Below are positions 53,172-64,000 of a stretch of 64,000 nt of DNA, one piece after another. The stretch is from Gilliamella sp. Pas-s25 (lineage in GTDB: Bacteria; Pseudomonadota; Gammaproteobacteria; Enterobacterales; Orbaceae): the NCBI RefSeq assembly GCF_009795885.1, contig NZ_WTEV01000003.1, positions 62,001-126,000 on the forward strand. Reading direction: 5' to 3'. A program made the translations under genes and the position numbers. Under the pieces are notes generated by a model that saw only the letters and a list, made by a program, of their open reading frames with translations, was not told the DNA's origin and made no database searches. Every line of letters starts with the position of its first letter. Position 1 is the stretch's first letter.

Positions 53172-56100
53172 ATGGTTTACTCTTATACCGAGAAAAAACG
53201 AATTCGTAAGAATTTTGGTAAGCGTCCACAAGTCTTGGATATACCGTATCTTCTTTCTATTCAACTTGATTCGTTCCAGAAATTTATTGAACAAGATCCA
53301 GAAGGACAATATGGCTTAGAAGCTGCATTCCGTTCAATATTTCCAATAAAAAGTTATAGTGGTAACGCTGAGTTACAATATGTGAGCTTTAAAATGGGCG
53401 AACCTGTGTTTGATGTTAAAGAATGTCAAATTAGAGGGATCACTTACTCAGCACCATTGCGCGTAAAATTACGTTTAGTTATTTATGATAAAGATGCGCC
53501 AGAAGGAACAGTTAAAGATATTAAAGAGCAAGACGTCTACATGGGCGAAATCCCTTTAATGACAGACAATGGTACATTTGTGATCAACGGTACAGAACGT
53601 GTAATCGTATCACAATTACATCGTAGTCCAGGTGTGTTCTTTGATAGTGATAAAGGTAAAACACACTCTTCTGGTAAAGTTTTATATAATGCTCGGATTA
53701 TTCCTTATCGTGGCTCTTGGCTTGATTTTGAATTTGATCCAAAAGATAATCTTTTTGCTCGTATTGACCGTCGTCGTAAACTTCCTGCAACAATTATTTT
53801 GCGTGCGTTAGGTTATGAAACAGAAGAAATTTTAGATATCTTCTTTGAAAAAACTATTTTTGAAGTTAGCAAGTCTAAGTTAAAGATGGATCTTGTTCCA
53901 GAGCGTTTACGTGGTGATACAGCGCTATTTGATATTGAATCAAAAGGTAAAATTTATGCTGAAAAAGGCCGACGTATTACGGCTCGTCACATTCGTGAAT
54001 TAGAAAAAGACAAAGTTAGCAAAATTGATGTACCAGTTGAATATATCGTTAATAAAGTTCTGGCTAAAAATTATGTTGACGAAGAAACTGGCGAAGTAAT
54101 TGCTTTTGCTAATACACCGATTTCATTAGAGCTATTACTTCAATTAACCAATGCTGGATATAAAAAAATAGAAACCTTATTCACTAATGATTTAGATCAT
54201 GGTGCATTTATTTCTGAAACATTAAATGTTGATTCAACGCGTGATCGACTAGGTGCGTTAGTTGAAATTTACCGCATGATGCGTCCGGGCGAGCCACCAA
54301 CGAAAGAAGCTGCTGAAGGATTATTTGATAATTTATTCTTCTCTGACGAACGTTATGATTTATCTGCTGTTGGTCGAATGAAGTTCAACCGTTCGTTAGG
54401 GCGTGATGATATTGAAGGCGAAAGCGTTTTAACGAAAGATGATATCGTTGAGGTAATGAAGAAATTAATCGCTATTCGTAACGGTCACGGTGAAGTCGAT
54501 GATATCGACCATTTAGGTAATCGCCGTATTCGTAGTGTTGGCGAAATGGCAGAAAACCAATTCCGTATTGGTTTAGTTCGTGTTGAGCGAGCAGTGAAAG
54601 AGCGCTTATCTTTAGGTGATCTTGATTCACTAATGCCACAAGATATGATTAATGCTAAACCAATTTCAGCAGCGATTCGTGAATTTTTTGGCTCAAGCCA
54701 GCTATCTCAATTTATGGATCAAAACAATCCATTATCTGAAATTACGCATAAACGTCGTATTTCAGCATTAGGTCCAGGTGGTTTAACGCGTGAACGAGCA
54801 GGGTTTGAAGTACGTGACGTACATCCAACGCATTACGGTCGTGTATGTCCAATTGAAACGCCTGAAGGTCCAAACATCGGTTTAATTAACTCATTAGCGG
54901 TTTATGCTCGTACCAATGAGTATGGATTTTTGGAAACACCATATCGTCGAGTAATTGATGGTATTGTAACTGACGAAATTAATTATTTATCAGCAATTGA
55001 TGAAAGTGAATTTGTGATTGCTCAGGCAAACTCAAATCTTGATGAAAATGGTCGTTTTAAAGAAGAATTAGTGACTTGTCGCTTAAACGGTGAGTCAGGC
55101 TTATATAGCCCAGAACAAATTCATTATATGGACGTATCAACCCAACAAATCGTATCAGTTGGTGCATCATTAATTCCATTCCTTGAACATGATGATGCGA
55201 ACCGTGCTTTAATGGGTGCGAACATGCAACGTCAGGCAGTACCAACGTTGAAAGCGGAAAAACCGTTTGTTGGAACTGGGATGGAACGTGCTGTTGCCGT
55301 TGACTCAGGTGTAACAGCCGTTGCTCGCCGTGGTGGTACAGTTCAATATGTTGATGCATCACGTATAGTGGTTAATGTTAACGCTGATGAAATATATGCC
55401 GGTGAAACAGGTATTGATATTTATAACTTAACTAAATATACCCGTTCTAACCAAAACACATGTATCAATCAAATTCCATGTGTAGAATTAGGCGAAAAAG
55501 TTGAACGTGGCGATGTGCTTGCCGATGGTCCATCAACAGACTTAGGTGAGTTAGCATTAGGTCAAAACATGCGAGTGGCTTTCATGCCATGGAATGGTTA
55601 TAACTTTGAGGATTCTATTTTAGTTTCTGAAAAAGTGGTACAAGATGACCGTTTTACATCAATTCATATTCAAGAATTATCTTGTATTTCTCGTGATACA
55701 AAGTTAGGCGCAGAAGAGATTACCGCTGATATTCCAAATGTGGGTGAAGCTGCACTATCTAAACTTGATGAATCAGGTATCGTTTATATCGGTGCTGAAG
55801 TTCAAGGTGGCGATATTTTGGTCGGTAAAGTGACACCTAAAGGTGAAACACAATTAACGCCAGAAGAAAAATTACTTCGTGCAATTTTTGGTGAAAAAGC
55901 CTCTGATGTTAAAGATACTTCATTGCGCGTGCCTAATGGTGTTTCAGGTACAGTTATTGATGTTCAAGTGTTTACTCGTGATGGCGTACAAAAAGATAAA
56001 CGTGCGCTTGAAATCGAAGAGATGCAACTTAAACAGGCAAGAAAAGATTTAACTGAAGAACTTAAAATCTTAGAGGCTGCATTATTTGCTCGTATTCGTG

Positions 56101-57200
56101 ATGTACTAATTTCAGGTGGAATCAGCGCTGATAAATTAGATGCTTTACCACGTGAAAAATGGTTAACAATCGGTATTGCAAATGAAGATAAACAAGCTCA
56201 ATTAGAACAACTTGCTGAACAGCACGAAGAGATCAAAGCTGAATTTAATAAAAAACTTGAAGCTAAACGCATGAAGATCACACAAGGTGATGATTTACAA
56301 CCAGGTGTGCTCAAAATAGTGAAAGTTTACTTAGCGGTTAAACGTCAAATTCAGCCTGGTGATAAGATGGCTGGTCGTCATGGTAACAAAGGGGTTATCT
56401 CTAAAATTAACCCAATTGAAGATATGCCATATGATGATAAAGGTCGTCCTGTTGATATCGTATTAAATCCACTAGGTGTTCCATCTCGTATGAATATTGG
56501 ACAGATCCTAGAAACTCACTTGGGTATGGCTGCTAAAGGTATTGGGCAGAAAATTGATGCGATGTTAAAAGAACAGCAAGAGTTAGCTAAATTACGTGAG
56601 TTTATTCAAAAAGCGTATGATCTTGGCTTAGGGGCTGCACAAAAAGTTAATGTAGCAGAATTTACTGATCAAGAAGTCATGAATTTAGCACAAAACTTGC
56701 GTAATGGTATGCCACTAGCAACACCTGTGTTTGATGGTGCCAAAGAGCAAGAAATTAAAGCCTTATTAGAGCTGGGTGATTTGCCGACTTCTGGTCAAAT
56801 TACGTTGTATGACGGTCGTACAGGTGAACAATTTGAACGTCCAGTTACTGTAGGTTATATGTACATGCTTAAATTGAATCACTTAGTTGATGACAAAATG
56901 CATGCCCGCTCTACTGGTTCATACAGTCTGGTTACTCAACAACCATTGGGTGGTAAAGCTCAATTTGGTGGTCAACGTTTTGGTGAGATGGAAGTATGGG
57001 CACTTGAAGCATATGGTGCAGCTTATACTTTACAAGAAATGTTAACCGTTAAATCAGATGACGTAAACGGCCGTACTAAGATGTATAAAAATATTGTAGA
57101 TGGTGATCATCGTATGGAGCCTGCGATCCCAGAATCATTTAATGTACTATTAAAAGAGATCCGTTCGCTAGGCATTAATATCGAGTTAGATGAAGAGTAA
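53172..57200 (+). CDS. rpoB: RNA polymerase beta subunit
   Basis: 1342 residues, exactly the E. coli length. The rifampicin-binding cluster ([20 protein letters not shown], with Asp516 at E. coli numbering, then [20 protein letters not shown]) is wild type, so no resistance change is seen there. The flap, the catalytic-side [15 protein letters not shown] motif and the C-terminal [20 protein letters not shown] are present. Cotranscribed with rpoC, 90 bp downstream. Confidence 0.99.
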   Translation: MVYSYTEKKRIRKNFGKRPQVLDIPYLLSIQLDSFQKFIEQDPEGQYGLEAAFRSIFPIKSYSGNAELQYVSFKMGEPVFDVKECQIRGITYSAPLRVKLRLVIYDKDAPEGTVKDIKEQDVYMGEIPLMTDNGTFVINGTERVIVSQLHRSPGVFFDSDKGKTHSSGKVLYNARIIPYRGSWLDFEFDPKDNLFARIDRRRKLPATIILRALGYETEEILDIFFEKTIFEVSKSKLKMDLVPERLRGDTALFDIESKGKIYAEKGRRITARHIRELEKDKVSKIDVPVEYIVNKVLAKNYVDEETGEVIAFANTPISLELLLQLTNAGYKKIETLFTNDLDHGAFISETLNVDSTRDRLGALVEIYRMMRPGEPPTKEAAEGLFDNLFFSDERYDLSAVGRMKFNRSLGRDDIEGESVLTKDDIVEVMKKLIAIRNGHGEVDDIDHLGNRRIRSVGEMAENQFRIGLVRVERAVKERLSLGDLDSLMPQDMINAKPISAAIREFFGSSQLSQFMDQNNPLSEITHKRRISALGPGGLTRERAGFEVRDVHPTHYGRVCPIETPEGPNIGLINSLAVYARTNEYGFLETPYRRVIDGIVTDEINYLSAIDESEFVIAQANSNLDENGRFKEELVTCRLNGESGLYSPEQIHYMDVSTQQIVSVGASLIPFLEHDDANRALMGANMQRQAVPTLKAEKPFVGTGMERAVAVDSGVTAVARRGGTVQYVDASRIVVNVNADEIYAGETGIDIYNLTKYTRSNQNTCINQIPCVELGEKVERGDVLADGPSTDLGELALGQNMRVAFMPWNGYNFEDSILVSEKVVQDDRFTSIHIQELSCISRDTKLGAEEITADIPNVGEAALSKLDESGIVYIGAEVQGGDILVGKVTPKGETQLTPEEKLLRAIFGEKASDVKDTSLRVPNGVSGTVIDVQVFTRDGVQKDKRALEIEEMQLKQARKDLTEELKILEAALFARIRDVLISGGISADKLDALPREKWLTIGIANEDKQAQLEQLAEQHEEIKAEFNKKLEAKRMKITQGDDLQPGVLKIVKVYLAVKRQIQPGDKMAGRHGNKGVISKINPIEDMPYDDKGRPVDIVLNPLGVPSRMNIGQILETHLGMAAKGIGQKIDAMLKEQQELAKLREFIQKAYDLGLGAAQKVNVAEFTDQEVMNLAQNLRNGMPLATPVFDGAKEQEIKALLELGDLPTSGQITLYDGRTGEQFERPVTVGYMYMLKLNHLVDDKMHARSTGSYSLVTQQPLGGKAQFGGQRFGEMEVWALEAYGAAYTLQEMLTVKSDDVNGRTKMYKNIVDGDHRMEPAIPESFNVLLKEIRSLGINIELDEE

Positions 57201-57290
57201 TTTTTGCTAACTTAAATGATTTCTATTTATAGGGATAACTTATTAGCAATAATAAGTTATCTAATTGGTTTAACTCCATAGGAGTCAATT

Positions 57291-60200
57291 GTGAAAGACT
57301 TACTAAAGTTTCTAAAAGCACAAACAAAAACAGAAGATTTTGATGCTATCAAGATAGGGCTTGCTTCTCCTGATATGATTCGTTCATGGTCTTTTGGTGA
57401 AGTTAAAAAACCTGAAACAATCAATTATCGTACGTTCAAACCTGAGCGTGACGGATTGTTTTGTGCGCGTATTTTTGGACCAGTAAAAGATTATGAATGT
57501 TTATGTGGAAAATATAAACGTTTAAAACACCGTGGTGTGATTTGTGAAAAATGTGGAGTTGAAGTAACTCAAGCTAAAGTACGTCGTGAACGTATGGGGC
57601 ACATTGAACTTGCATCACCAACTGCCCATATCTGGTTTTTAAAATCATTACCATCTCGTATTGGTTTATTACTTGATATGCCACTTCGTGATATTGAACG
57701 AGTGCTTTATTTTGAATCATTTATGGTTCTTGATGGTGGTATGACCAATCTTGAGCGTGGTCAGATTTTAACTGAAGAACAATATTTAGATGCGTTAGAA
57801 GAGTTTGGTGACGAATTTGATGCTCGCATGGGGGCAGAGGCTATCCAAGAGTTATTACGTAATATTGATGTGCAAGCGGAATGTGAAGCACTACGTGATG
57901 AACTATCAACCACTAATTCTGAAACTAAGCGTAAAAAACTGACCAAGCGTATTAAGATTATTGAAGCATTTATTCAATCAGAAAACAAACCTGAATGGAT
58001 GATTTTAAACGTATTACCTGTGTTGCCACCAGATTTACGCCCATTAGTGCCACTTGATGGCGGACGTTTTGCAACATCAGATCTCAATGATCTTTATCGT
58101 CGAGTTATTAACCGTAATAACCGTTTAAAACGTTTATTAGACTTGGCTGCGCCGGATATCATTGTACGTAATGAAAAACGTATGTTACAAGAATCGGTCG
58201 ATGCATTATTAGATAATGGTCGTCGTGGTCGTGCAATTACAGGTTCAAACAAACGTCCATTGAAGTCACTTGCTGATATGATTAAAGGTAAGCAAGGTCG
58301 TTTCCGTCAAAACTTATTAGGTAAACGTGTTGACTATTCTGGTCGTTCTGTAATTACTGTAGGTCCATACTTACATTTGCATCAGTGTGGTTTACCGAAG
58401 AAGATGGCCCTTGAATTATTCAAACCATTTATTTACGGTAAATTAGAGCGTCGCGGTTATGCAACAACCATTAAAGCAGCGAAGAAAATGGTTGAGCGTG
58501 AAGATGCAATTGTATGGGATATCTTAGATGAAGTTATTCGTGAACATCCAGTATTACTAAACCGTGCGCCAACATTACATAGATTAGGTATTCAAGCATT
58601 TGAGCCGATTCTAATTGAAGGTAAAGCAATTCAATTACATCCATTAGTTTGTGCGGCATTTAATGCTGACTTCGATGGTGACCAAATGGCGGTTCACGTT
58701 CCATTAACGTTAGAAGCACAATTAGAAGCACGTGCGTTAATGATGTCAACTAACAATATTCTTTCACCGGCAAGTGGTGAGCCTATCATCGTTCCTTCAC
58801 AGGACGTGGTTTTAGGTCTTTACTATATGACTCGTGATAAAGTCAATGCCAAAGGTGAAGGCATGATATTAACCGGTCCTAAAGAAGCTGAAAAGCTATA
58901 TCGTTTAGGTCTAGTTGAATTACATGCTAAGGTTAAAGTCCGTATTACTGAAAGCCAACGTAATAGTGTAGGTGAGTGGGAAGATACTACCTCGGTGGTT
59001 GATACAACAGTTGGTCGTGCAATTTTATGGTTAATTATGCCAAAAGGGATGAGCTTCTCTGTTATCAATCAACCTTTGGGTAAAAAGGCGATCTCTAAAA
59101 TTTTAAATATCTGTTATCGCCAGTTAGGCATGAAAGATACAGTTATTTTAGCTGACCAAATCATGTACACTGGATTTGCTTATGCGGCACGTTCAGGTGT
59201 ATCAGTTGGTATTGATGATATGGAAATTCCAGCGAAGAAATCACAAATAATCAACGAAGCTGAAATCGAAGTTGCTGAAATTCAAGAGCAATTCCAATCT
59301 GGTTTAGTAACTGCAGGTGAACGTTATAACAAAGTTATCGATATTTGGGCTGCCGCTAATGAACGGGTTGCTAAAGCGATGATGGATAACTTATCAACTG
59401 AAAAAGTAACTAACCGTGACGGTGAGGAAGAAGTTCAATCTTCTTTCAATAGTATTTACATGATGGCCGACTCTGGTGCGCGTGGTTCTGCAGCACAGAT
59501 TCGTCAGCTTGCTGGTATGCGTGGTTTGATGGCAAAACCAGATGGTTCGATTATTGAAACGCCTATCACTGCAAACTTCCGTGAAGGCTTAAACGTACTT
59601 CAGTACTTTATCTCTACGCATGGTGCGCGTAAAGGTCTTGCTGATACCGCATTAAAAACAGCGAACTCAGGTTACTTAACTCGACGTTTAGTTGATGTGG
59701 CACAAGATTTAGTGGTCATTGAAGATGACTGTGGCACCTTAGAAGGCGTGGTAATGACACCTGTTATTGAAGGCGGTGATGTTAAAGAGCCACTTCGTGA
59801 ACGAGTATTAGGTCGAGTTACGGCTGAAGATGTATTAAAACCAGGCAGTGCGGATATCTTAATCCCACGTAACACATTACTTGATGAAAGTAAATGTGAC
59901 TTACTTGAAGCGGAATCTGTTGATAGCGTTAAAGTGCGTTCAGTGGTTTCGTGTGATACTGATTTTGGTGTGTGTGCAAAATGTTATGGTCGTGACTTAG
60001 CACGTGGTCACTTGGTCAATAAAGGTGAAGCAATCGGTGTTATTGCGGCGCAATCAATCGGTGAGCCAGGTACACAGTTAACCATGCGTACGTTCCATAT
60101 TGGTGGTGCGGCATCGCGAGCGGCGGCTGAATCAAGTGTTCAAGTTAAAAACAAAGGTAGTATTAAATTAACTAATGCTAAATTTGTAACTAACCCAGAT

Positions 60201-61508
60201 AAGAAACTAGTAATTACTTCGCGTAATGCTGAATTAACCATTATTGATGACTTAGGTCGAATGAAAGAAACCTATAAAGTGCCTTATGGTTCGATTTTAA
60301 GTAAAGGTAATGGTGTTGCAGTTAATGCGGGTGAAACAGTGGCTAACTGGGATCCACATACTATGCCAGTTATCTCTGAAACTAAAGGTTTTGTCCGTTT
60401 TGTGGATATGGTTGATGGTCAAACAATTACGCGTCAAACCGATGAATTAACAGGTTTATCATCTATTGCGATACTAGATGTAGCAGAACGTACTGGTGTT
60501 GGTAAAGATTTACGTCCAGCCATCAAAATTGTTGATGCTAAAGGTGATGATATCTATCTTGCTGGCACAGAAATGCTTGCGCAATACTTTTTACCTGGTA
60601 AAGCATTAGTACAGTTGGAAGATGGCGCTGAAATCAATATTGGTGATACACTTGCTCGTATTCCACAAGCATCTGTAGGTACTAAAGATATCACCGGTGG
60701 TTTACCGCGTGTTGCTGACTTATTTGAAGCACGTAAACCAAAAGAACCAGCTATCTTGGCTGAAATTGATGGTATCATTTCATTCGGTAAAGAAACAAAA
60801 GGTAAACGTCGCTTAATTATCACGCCATTAGATGGTAGTGAACCATATGAAGAGATGATTCCAAAATGGCGTCAACTTAACGTATTTGAAGGCGAACAAG
60901 TTGGCCGTGGTGATGTGATTTCTGATGGTCCTGAATCTGCGCATGATATTTTACGTCTACGTGGCGTTAATGCGGTAACACGTTATATTGTTAACGAAGT
61001 TCAAGAAGTTTATCGTCTACAAGGTGTAAAAATTAATGATAAACACATTGAAGTTATCGTACGCCAAATGTTACGTAAAGCAACGGTTATTCATCCAGGT
61101 GGCTCTCGTCTACTTGAAGGTGAACAACTTGAAGTTTCACGCTTGAAGATTATCAACCGTGAACTTGAAGCGCAAAATAAAGAACCAATTGTTTATTTAC
61201 ACGATTTACTTGGTATTACTAAAGCATCACTAACAACTGAATCATTTATTTCTGCCGCTTCGTTCCAAGAAACGACTCGCGTTTTAACCGAAGCTGCGGT
61301 GGCGGGTAAAAATGACGAATTACGTGGCTTAAAAGAAAACGTAATTGTTGGTCGATTAATTCCAGCAGGTACGGGGTATGCTTACCATAAAGAACGTTTA
61401 CGTAAACGCGCAATGCCATCAACTGATGAGATTCAAACAACAATTTCAGCAGAAGAAGCAACCGCTAATTTAGCTGAATTGTTAAACTCTGCTGAAGAGA
61501 ATCAATAG
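57291..61508 (+). CDS. rpoC: RNA polymerase beta' subunit
   Basis: 1405 residues (E. coli 1407). Begins with GTG at 57291 after TAGGAG. Zinc cysteines 70, 72, 85 and 88 and the catalytic NADFDGDQM with Asp460, 462 and 464 carry E. coli numbering. The second zinc site ([15 protein letters not shown]) and the trigger-loop region ([19 protein letters not shown]) are intact. Ends before a strong terminator. Confidence 0.99.
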   Translation: MKDLLKFLKAQTKTEDFDAIKIGLASPDMIRSWSFGEVKKPETINYRTFKPERDGLFCARIFGPVKDYECLCGKYKRLKHRGVICEKCGVEVTQAKVRRERMGHIELASPTAHIWFLKSLPSRIGLLLDMPLRDIERVLYFESFMVLDGGMTNLERGQILTEEQYLDALEEFGDEFDARMGAEAIQELLRNIDVQAECEALRDELSTTNSETKRKKLTKRIKIIEAFIQSENKPEWMILNVLPVLPPDLRPLVPLDGGRFATSDLNDLYRRVINRNNRLKRLLDLAAPDIIVRNEKRMLQESVDALLDNGRRGRAITGSNKRPLKSLADMIKGKQGRFRQNLLGKRVDYSGRSVITVGPYLHLHQCGLPKKMALELFKPFIYGKLERRGYATTIKAAKKMVEREDAIVWDILDEVIREHPVLLNRAPTLHRLGIQAFEPILIEGKAIQLHPLVCAAFNADFDGDQMAVHVPLTLEAQLEARALMMSTNNILSPASGEPIIVPSQDVVLGLYYMTRDKVNAKGEGMILTGPKEAEKLYRLGLVELHAKVKVRITESQRNSVGEWEDTTSVVDTTVGRAILWLIMPKGMSFSVINQPLGKKAISKILNICYRQLGMKDTVILADQIMYTGFAYAARSGVSVGIDDMEIPAKKSQIINEAEIEVAEIQEQFQSGLVTAGERYNKVIDIWAAANERVAKAMMDNLSTEKVTNRDGEEEVQSSFNSIYMMADSGARGSAAQIRQLAGMRGLMAKPDGSIIETPITANFREGLNVLQYFISTHGARKGLADTALKTANSGYLTRRLVDVAQDLVVIEDDCGTLEGVVMTPVIEGGDVKEPLRERVLGRVTAEDVLKPGSADILIPRNTLLDESKCDLLEAESVDSVKVRSVVSCDTDFGVCAKCYGRDLARGHLVNKGEAIGVIAAQSIGEPGTQLTMRTFHIGGAASRAAAESSVQVKNKGSIKLTNAKFVTNPDKKLVITSRNAELTIIDDLGRMKETYKVPYGSILSKGNGVAVNAGETVANWDPHTMPVISETKGFVRFVDMVDGQTITRQTDELTGLSSIAILDVAERTGVGKDLRPAIKIVDAKGDDIYLAGTEMLAQYFLPGKALVQLEDGAEINIGDTLARIPQASVGTKDITGGLPRVADLFEARKPKEPAILAEIDGIISFGKETKGKRRLIITPLDGSEPYEEMIPKWRQLNVFEGEQVGRGDVISDGPESAHDILRLRGVNAVTRYIVNEVQEVYRLQGVKINDKHIEVIVRQMLRKATVIHPGGSRLLEGEQLEVSRLKIINRELEAQNKEPIVYLHDLLGITKASLTTESFISAASFQETTRVLTEAAVAGKNDELRGLKENVIVGRLIPAGTGYAYHKERLRKRAMPSTDEIQTTISAEEATANLAELLNSAEENQ

Positions 61509-61528
61509 TCTCATTCGGTGTAATTTAC

Positions 61529-61558
61529 AAATAGCACGCATGGCGTGCTATTTTTTTT
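61529..61558 (+). terminator. Terminator of the rpl-rpoBC operon
   Basis: AAATAGCACGC and GCGTGCTATTT form a perfect 11-bp stem around a tight ATG loop, followed by more T, 20 bp after the rpoC stop. Strong intrinsic terminator. Confidence 0.9.
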
Positions 61559-61578
61559 AACTATAAAAGGAGATTGGT

Positions 61579-61890
61579 GTGTACATTGTAATGAACCGTT
61601 TTAAGATTAAACGGGGTCGCGAAGATACATTTATTGAAATATGGCGAAATCGTGATAGCCATCTGAAAGAAATGAAAGGGTTTAACCGTTTTTACTTTTT
61701 ACAAGGAAAAACAGAAGAAAATTATACACTATTTTCTTCATTTACTGAGTGGCAATCTAAAGCTGATTTTGAAGCTTGGGTTAATTCTGAACACTTTAAG
61801 CATACCCACCGTAATACGAATAACCGACCAAATAACAGTGATATTTATTTTGAGTCGGCACAATTAGAGTGTTTTGACGTTATATTATAA
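61579..61890 (+). CDS. Antibiotic biosynthesis monooxygenase-fold (HmoA/IsdG-like) protein
   Basis: 103 residues from GTG 61579 (AAAGGAG upstream). Dimeric ferredoxin-like ABM fold: MNRFKIKRGREDTFIEIWRNR, then FYFLQGKTEENYTLFSSFTEW, WVNSEHFKHTHR. The WVNSxxFxxxH stretch holds the His used for haem in IsdG/HmoA-type haem-degrading enzymes, so haem binding is possible. Other ABM proteins act on quinones or have no known substrate. Stand-alone, just after the rpoC terminator. Confidence 0.8.
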   Translation: MYIVMNRFKIKRGREDTFIEIWRNRDSHLKEMKGFNRFYFLQGKTEENYTLFSSFTEWQSKADFEAWVNSEHFKHTHRNTNNRPNNSDIYFESAQLECFDVIL

Positions 61891-62245
61891 TAAATTCAGA
61901 TATCAAGTTTGACATAAATGCAAAAAAGCTAATTTAGCTATTTATCATTTATTCAGTCAGTCCAACGAAATTTTGTGAGCAATAATAAATTGATTTGGAC
62001 GCCGATATGACAATAACAAATGTGCCTAAAATCTAGCAGTAAACGTCGGATTTATTATATAAATAGTGATTTTATTTTAAAATGTCAAAATAAAAAATTA
62101 AATAAAATCAATGTCTTTTCTGACTGGCTTCTAGTTAATAAAATATAGCCAAGCACAAGAGTGTAAAGGTTTTTATATTTCTTGACAGGAACATTCCCCT
62201 TTTCTTAAACTGTTCGTAAAATAAACAACAATTTCAGGCGTACGG
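61891..62245. other. 355-bp intergenic region upstream of lemA
   Basis: No gene is seen. An AGCTAA-T-TTAGCT dyad flanked by A and T runs (about 61927-61943) may end the upstream gene. A candidate promoter for lemA has TTGACA at 62182-62187 and TTAAAC at 62205-62210 with 17-bp spacing; the -35 is perfect and the -10 is poor. Confidence 0.4.
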
Positions 62246-62842
62246 ATGAAAATCAAATCGTTATTAATCATTGTAGTGTTAGTTGTTATTGGGGCGTTTA
62301 TCTATTTTACAAGTTACAATGGTATCCAAACAAAGGACGAAAAAGTAGTGGCCGCATGGTCTGAAGTACTCAATCAATACAAGCGTAGAGCTGATTTAGT
62401 CCCTAATTTAGTCAATACCGTAAAAGGTTATACCACACATGAAAAAGAAGTTTTAATCCAAGTAACTGAAGCTAGAGCAAAAGTCGGATCGATTCAGATT
62501 AATGCTGATCAGCTAACTAACCCTGCTACATTCTCAAAATTCCAACAAGCACAATCAGAATTGAGTTCAGCATTAAGTCGCTTAATCGCAGTAAGTGAAA
62601 ACTATCCAGAACTGAAAGCCAACACCCTTTATCAAGATTTAATGAGTCAGCTTGAAGGTACTGAAAATCGCATTACTGTTGCGCGCGGGCGATATATCGA
62701 AGCGGTGCAAACATTTAATATCTATATCCGTAAGTTACCGACTAAATGGATTGCTGATAGCTTAGGAAAACAACCAAAACAGCAATTTACGGTTGATGAT
62801 GAAAAGCAAATGTCTAATCCTCCCGCAGTGAATTTTGGATAA
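62246..62842 (+). CDS. lemA: LemA-family membrane-anchored protein
   Basis: 198 residues. One N-terminal membrane helix (about 4-22) followed by a long antiparallel helical domain: YNGIQTKDEKVVAAWSEVLN, QYKRRADLVPNLVNTVKGYT, HEKEVLIQVTEARAKVGSIQ, then RYIEAVQTFNIYIRKLPT. LemA proteins are widespread and of unclear function. The partner TPM-domain gene begins 8 bp later, the usual lemA-TPM pair. Confidence 0.93.
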   Translation: MKIKSLLIIVVLVVIGAFIYFTSYNGIQTKDEKVVAAWSEVLNQYKRRADLVPNLVNTVKGYTTHEKEVLIQVTEARAKVGSIQINADQLTNPATFSKFQQAQSELSSALSRLIAVSENYPELKANTLYQDLMSQLEGTENRITVARGRYIEAVQTFNIYIRKLPTKWIADSLGKQPKQQFTVDDEKQMSNPPAVNFG

Positions 62843-62850
62843 TTATTATC

Positions 62851-63741
62851 GTGAAAAAATATTTTCTATGTAGCATATTGTTCATAATTAGTTGGCTCAG
62901 TTATGGGCTAACTGATATTCCCGCATTCAAACATCGAGTGATTGACACGACTAATACATTAACATCGTCACAATTAAGCACACTTGAAGCAAATTTGAGT
63001 GATTATGAAAAATCACAGACAGACGGGAAACAAATAGCGGTTTTAATGATCGCTAAGCTTGATAATGAAACCATAGAACAATATGCAGATAGAGTCTTTA
63101 TTCAATGGAAAATCGGTGAAAAAGGACAAGATAATGGTATCTTATTACTAATAGTAAAAGATGACAAACGTATGCGCATTGAAGTTGGTTATGGATTTGA
63201 AGGAACCATTACCGATTTAGTTGCTAGCCATATTATTCGCGAACAATTAGCTCCACAGTTTCAGAAAAATAACTATTATCAAGGTATTGACAATGCATTG
63301 TTGGTACTGAAACAAAAAATTGATAATTCTAACCCAAAAGATGATGATACTCAGGGCCAAAATCTCAATACTTTATTGGCGGGGGACTTTGGTTCCAAAC
63401 TAATTAACTATGGACTAGTATCATTTTTTATCTGTTTCTTACTAACCAGTCTATTTATCACCAAAGTCAGTGCCAAACGAAGTTTAGGAACAGGTTTACT
63501 CAACGGACTGTCTATTGGTGGATTTACTTTATGGCAAGGTTACCCAGTACATATCGCATTACCTCTGTTATTTTTAGCTTTCGTTGTCAGCACCATGATA
63601 AGCGGCATTTTAACTGCTAGAGGTGGTCGCGGTGGTGGCGGTTTTGGTGGGTCAGGTGGTGGCTTCGGTGGAGGATCTGGTGGCTTTAGCGGTGGTGGAG
63701 GCGGCCGCAGCGGAGGTGGGGGGGCATCCGGTAGTTGGTAA
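62851..63741 (+). CDS. TPM-domain exported membrane protein (YgcG-like)
   Basis: 296 residues. Signal peptide about 1-19; TPM domain about 24-155 (VIDTTNTLTSSQLSTLEANL, IAVLMIAKLDNETIEQYADR, GQDNGILLLIVKDDKRMRIE, VGYGFEG). Two membrane helices near 188-207 and 224-250 and a glycine-rich tail ending GASGSW follow. TPM domains occur in photosystem II repair proteins and in bacterial proteins coupled to LemA; the activity is unknown. The Gly-rich tail is a common ending in this family. Second gene of the lemA unit. Confidence 0.92.
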   Translation: MKKYFLCSILFIISWLSYGLTDIPAFKHRVIDTTNTLTSSQLSTLEANLSDYEKSQTDGKQIAVLMIAKLDNETIEQYADRVFIQWKIGEKGQDNGILLLIVKDDKRMRIEVGYGFEGTITDLVASHIIREQLAPQFQKNNYYQGIDNALLVLKQKIDNSNPKDDDTQGQNLNTLLAGDFGSKLINYGLVSFFICFLLTSLFITKVSAKRSLGTGLLNGLSIGGFTLWQGYPVHIALPLLFLAFVVSTMISGILTARGGRGGGGFGGSGGGFGGGSGGFSGGGGGRSGGGGASGSW

Positions 63742-63923
63742 TACAATTAATCCTATCACAACATCTAGTTAAATATTAACGACTAAAAAACACTCAGAAA
63801 AGTTATTGATTTTATTTGAATTTTTGCTGATTTTTAGAGCTTTTAATTAAAGGATAAATAGATTTTCCCAGTCAATCTTAGGCTATGCGTACTTTTAAGT
63901 GGAAAGCTAACTTTAGCTTATTT

Positions 63924-63939
63924 TATGATCTAAATCACA
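63924..63939. promoter_or_regulatory. CRP-like site near the window end
   Basis: TATGA-TCTAAA-TCACA matches the CRP pattern TGTGA-N6-TCACA at 9 of 10 positions. It is 180 bp past the TPM gene, so it probably serves a gene beyond the window. The rest of 63742-64000 shows no gene. Confidence 0.45.
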
Positions 63940-64000
63940 AAATTGAACATAAATTAAATTTGTAAATTATTAATTTAAGAATAACAAAGCCTGTCTATTA

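Noticed and set aside
63540-63746. Proline-rich minus-strand frame
   Set aside because: It is the mirror of the glycine-rich tail codons of the TPM-domain gene.
1-64000. CRISPR array, prophage, integron or complete insertion sequence
   Set aside because: No regularly spaced repeats, phage structural genes, integrase with attachment sites, or intact transposase were seen.

Overview
The window is AT-rich DNA from a gammaproteobacterium. Most core genes are close to their Escherichia coli counterparts in sequence and often in neighbourhood: ydiB-aroD, serB-radA, dksA-gluQ, pgk-fbaA, rplKAJL-rpoBC and sapBCDF. The low GC, the shortened FtsN and the mix of enteric and Pasteurella-like content suggest Orbaceae (Gilliamella-like insect-gut symbionts). 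That placement is inference from general resemblance, not a phylogeny.

Layout. 1-2.5 kb is a very AT-rich patch of small unrecognised genes and fragments. Two convergent runs each pair an open-frame 'tail' with small genes, as expected of orphan polymorphic-toxin immunity genes, and one member is a double-frameshift pseudogene. 2.6-12.3 kb is core: aroD, ydiB, an Na+/H+ antiporter-family protein, rsmB, a KefF/YwrO-type reductase with a divergent HxlR regulator, serB-radA and ppnN. 12.5-25.1 kb is accessory: two paralogous membrane proteins resembling the 'putative type VI secretion effector' family, a small membrane protein, a large Sel1-repeat exported protein, and a duplicated three-gene cassette (WG-repeat-like exported protein plus two small exported or lipoprotein paralogues). 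A dead IS3-type OrfA lies between the two copies. 25.6-28.6 kb has moaA (with a possible Moco-type leader), gluQ, dksA and folK.

28.8-34.3 kb is the most interesting metabolic locus. It has a fumarase/aspartase-superfamily lyase, a GNAT acetyltransferase, a polar amino-acid ABC transporter (lipoprotein, permease, ATPase) in one tightly overlapped operon, and a convergent MmgE/PrpD gene. This matches the S-(2-succino)cysteine (2SC) salvage clusters known from Bacillus yxe operons, in the version where a lyase replaces the YxeK monooxygenase. No deacetylase is present in the window. A perfect 20-bp palindrome lies upstream of the operon.

35-47.9 kb carries aspC, syd, rne, sapBCDF without sapA, metA behind a perfect MetJ box, dtd, yihY, ftsN and rpsT. 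48-61.5 kb is pgk-fbaA followed directly by rplKA-[L10 leader]-rplJL-rpoBC, without the usual secE-nusG upstream. The window ends with a small antibiotic-biosynthesis-monooxygenase-fold protein, lemA, a TPM-domain protein and a CRP-like site.

No rRNA, tRNA, CRISPR array, intact insertion sequence or prophage was seen.
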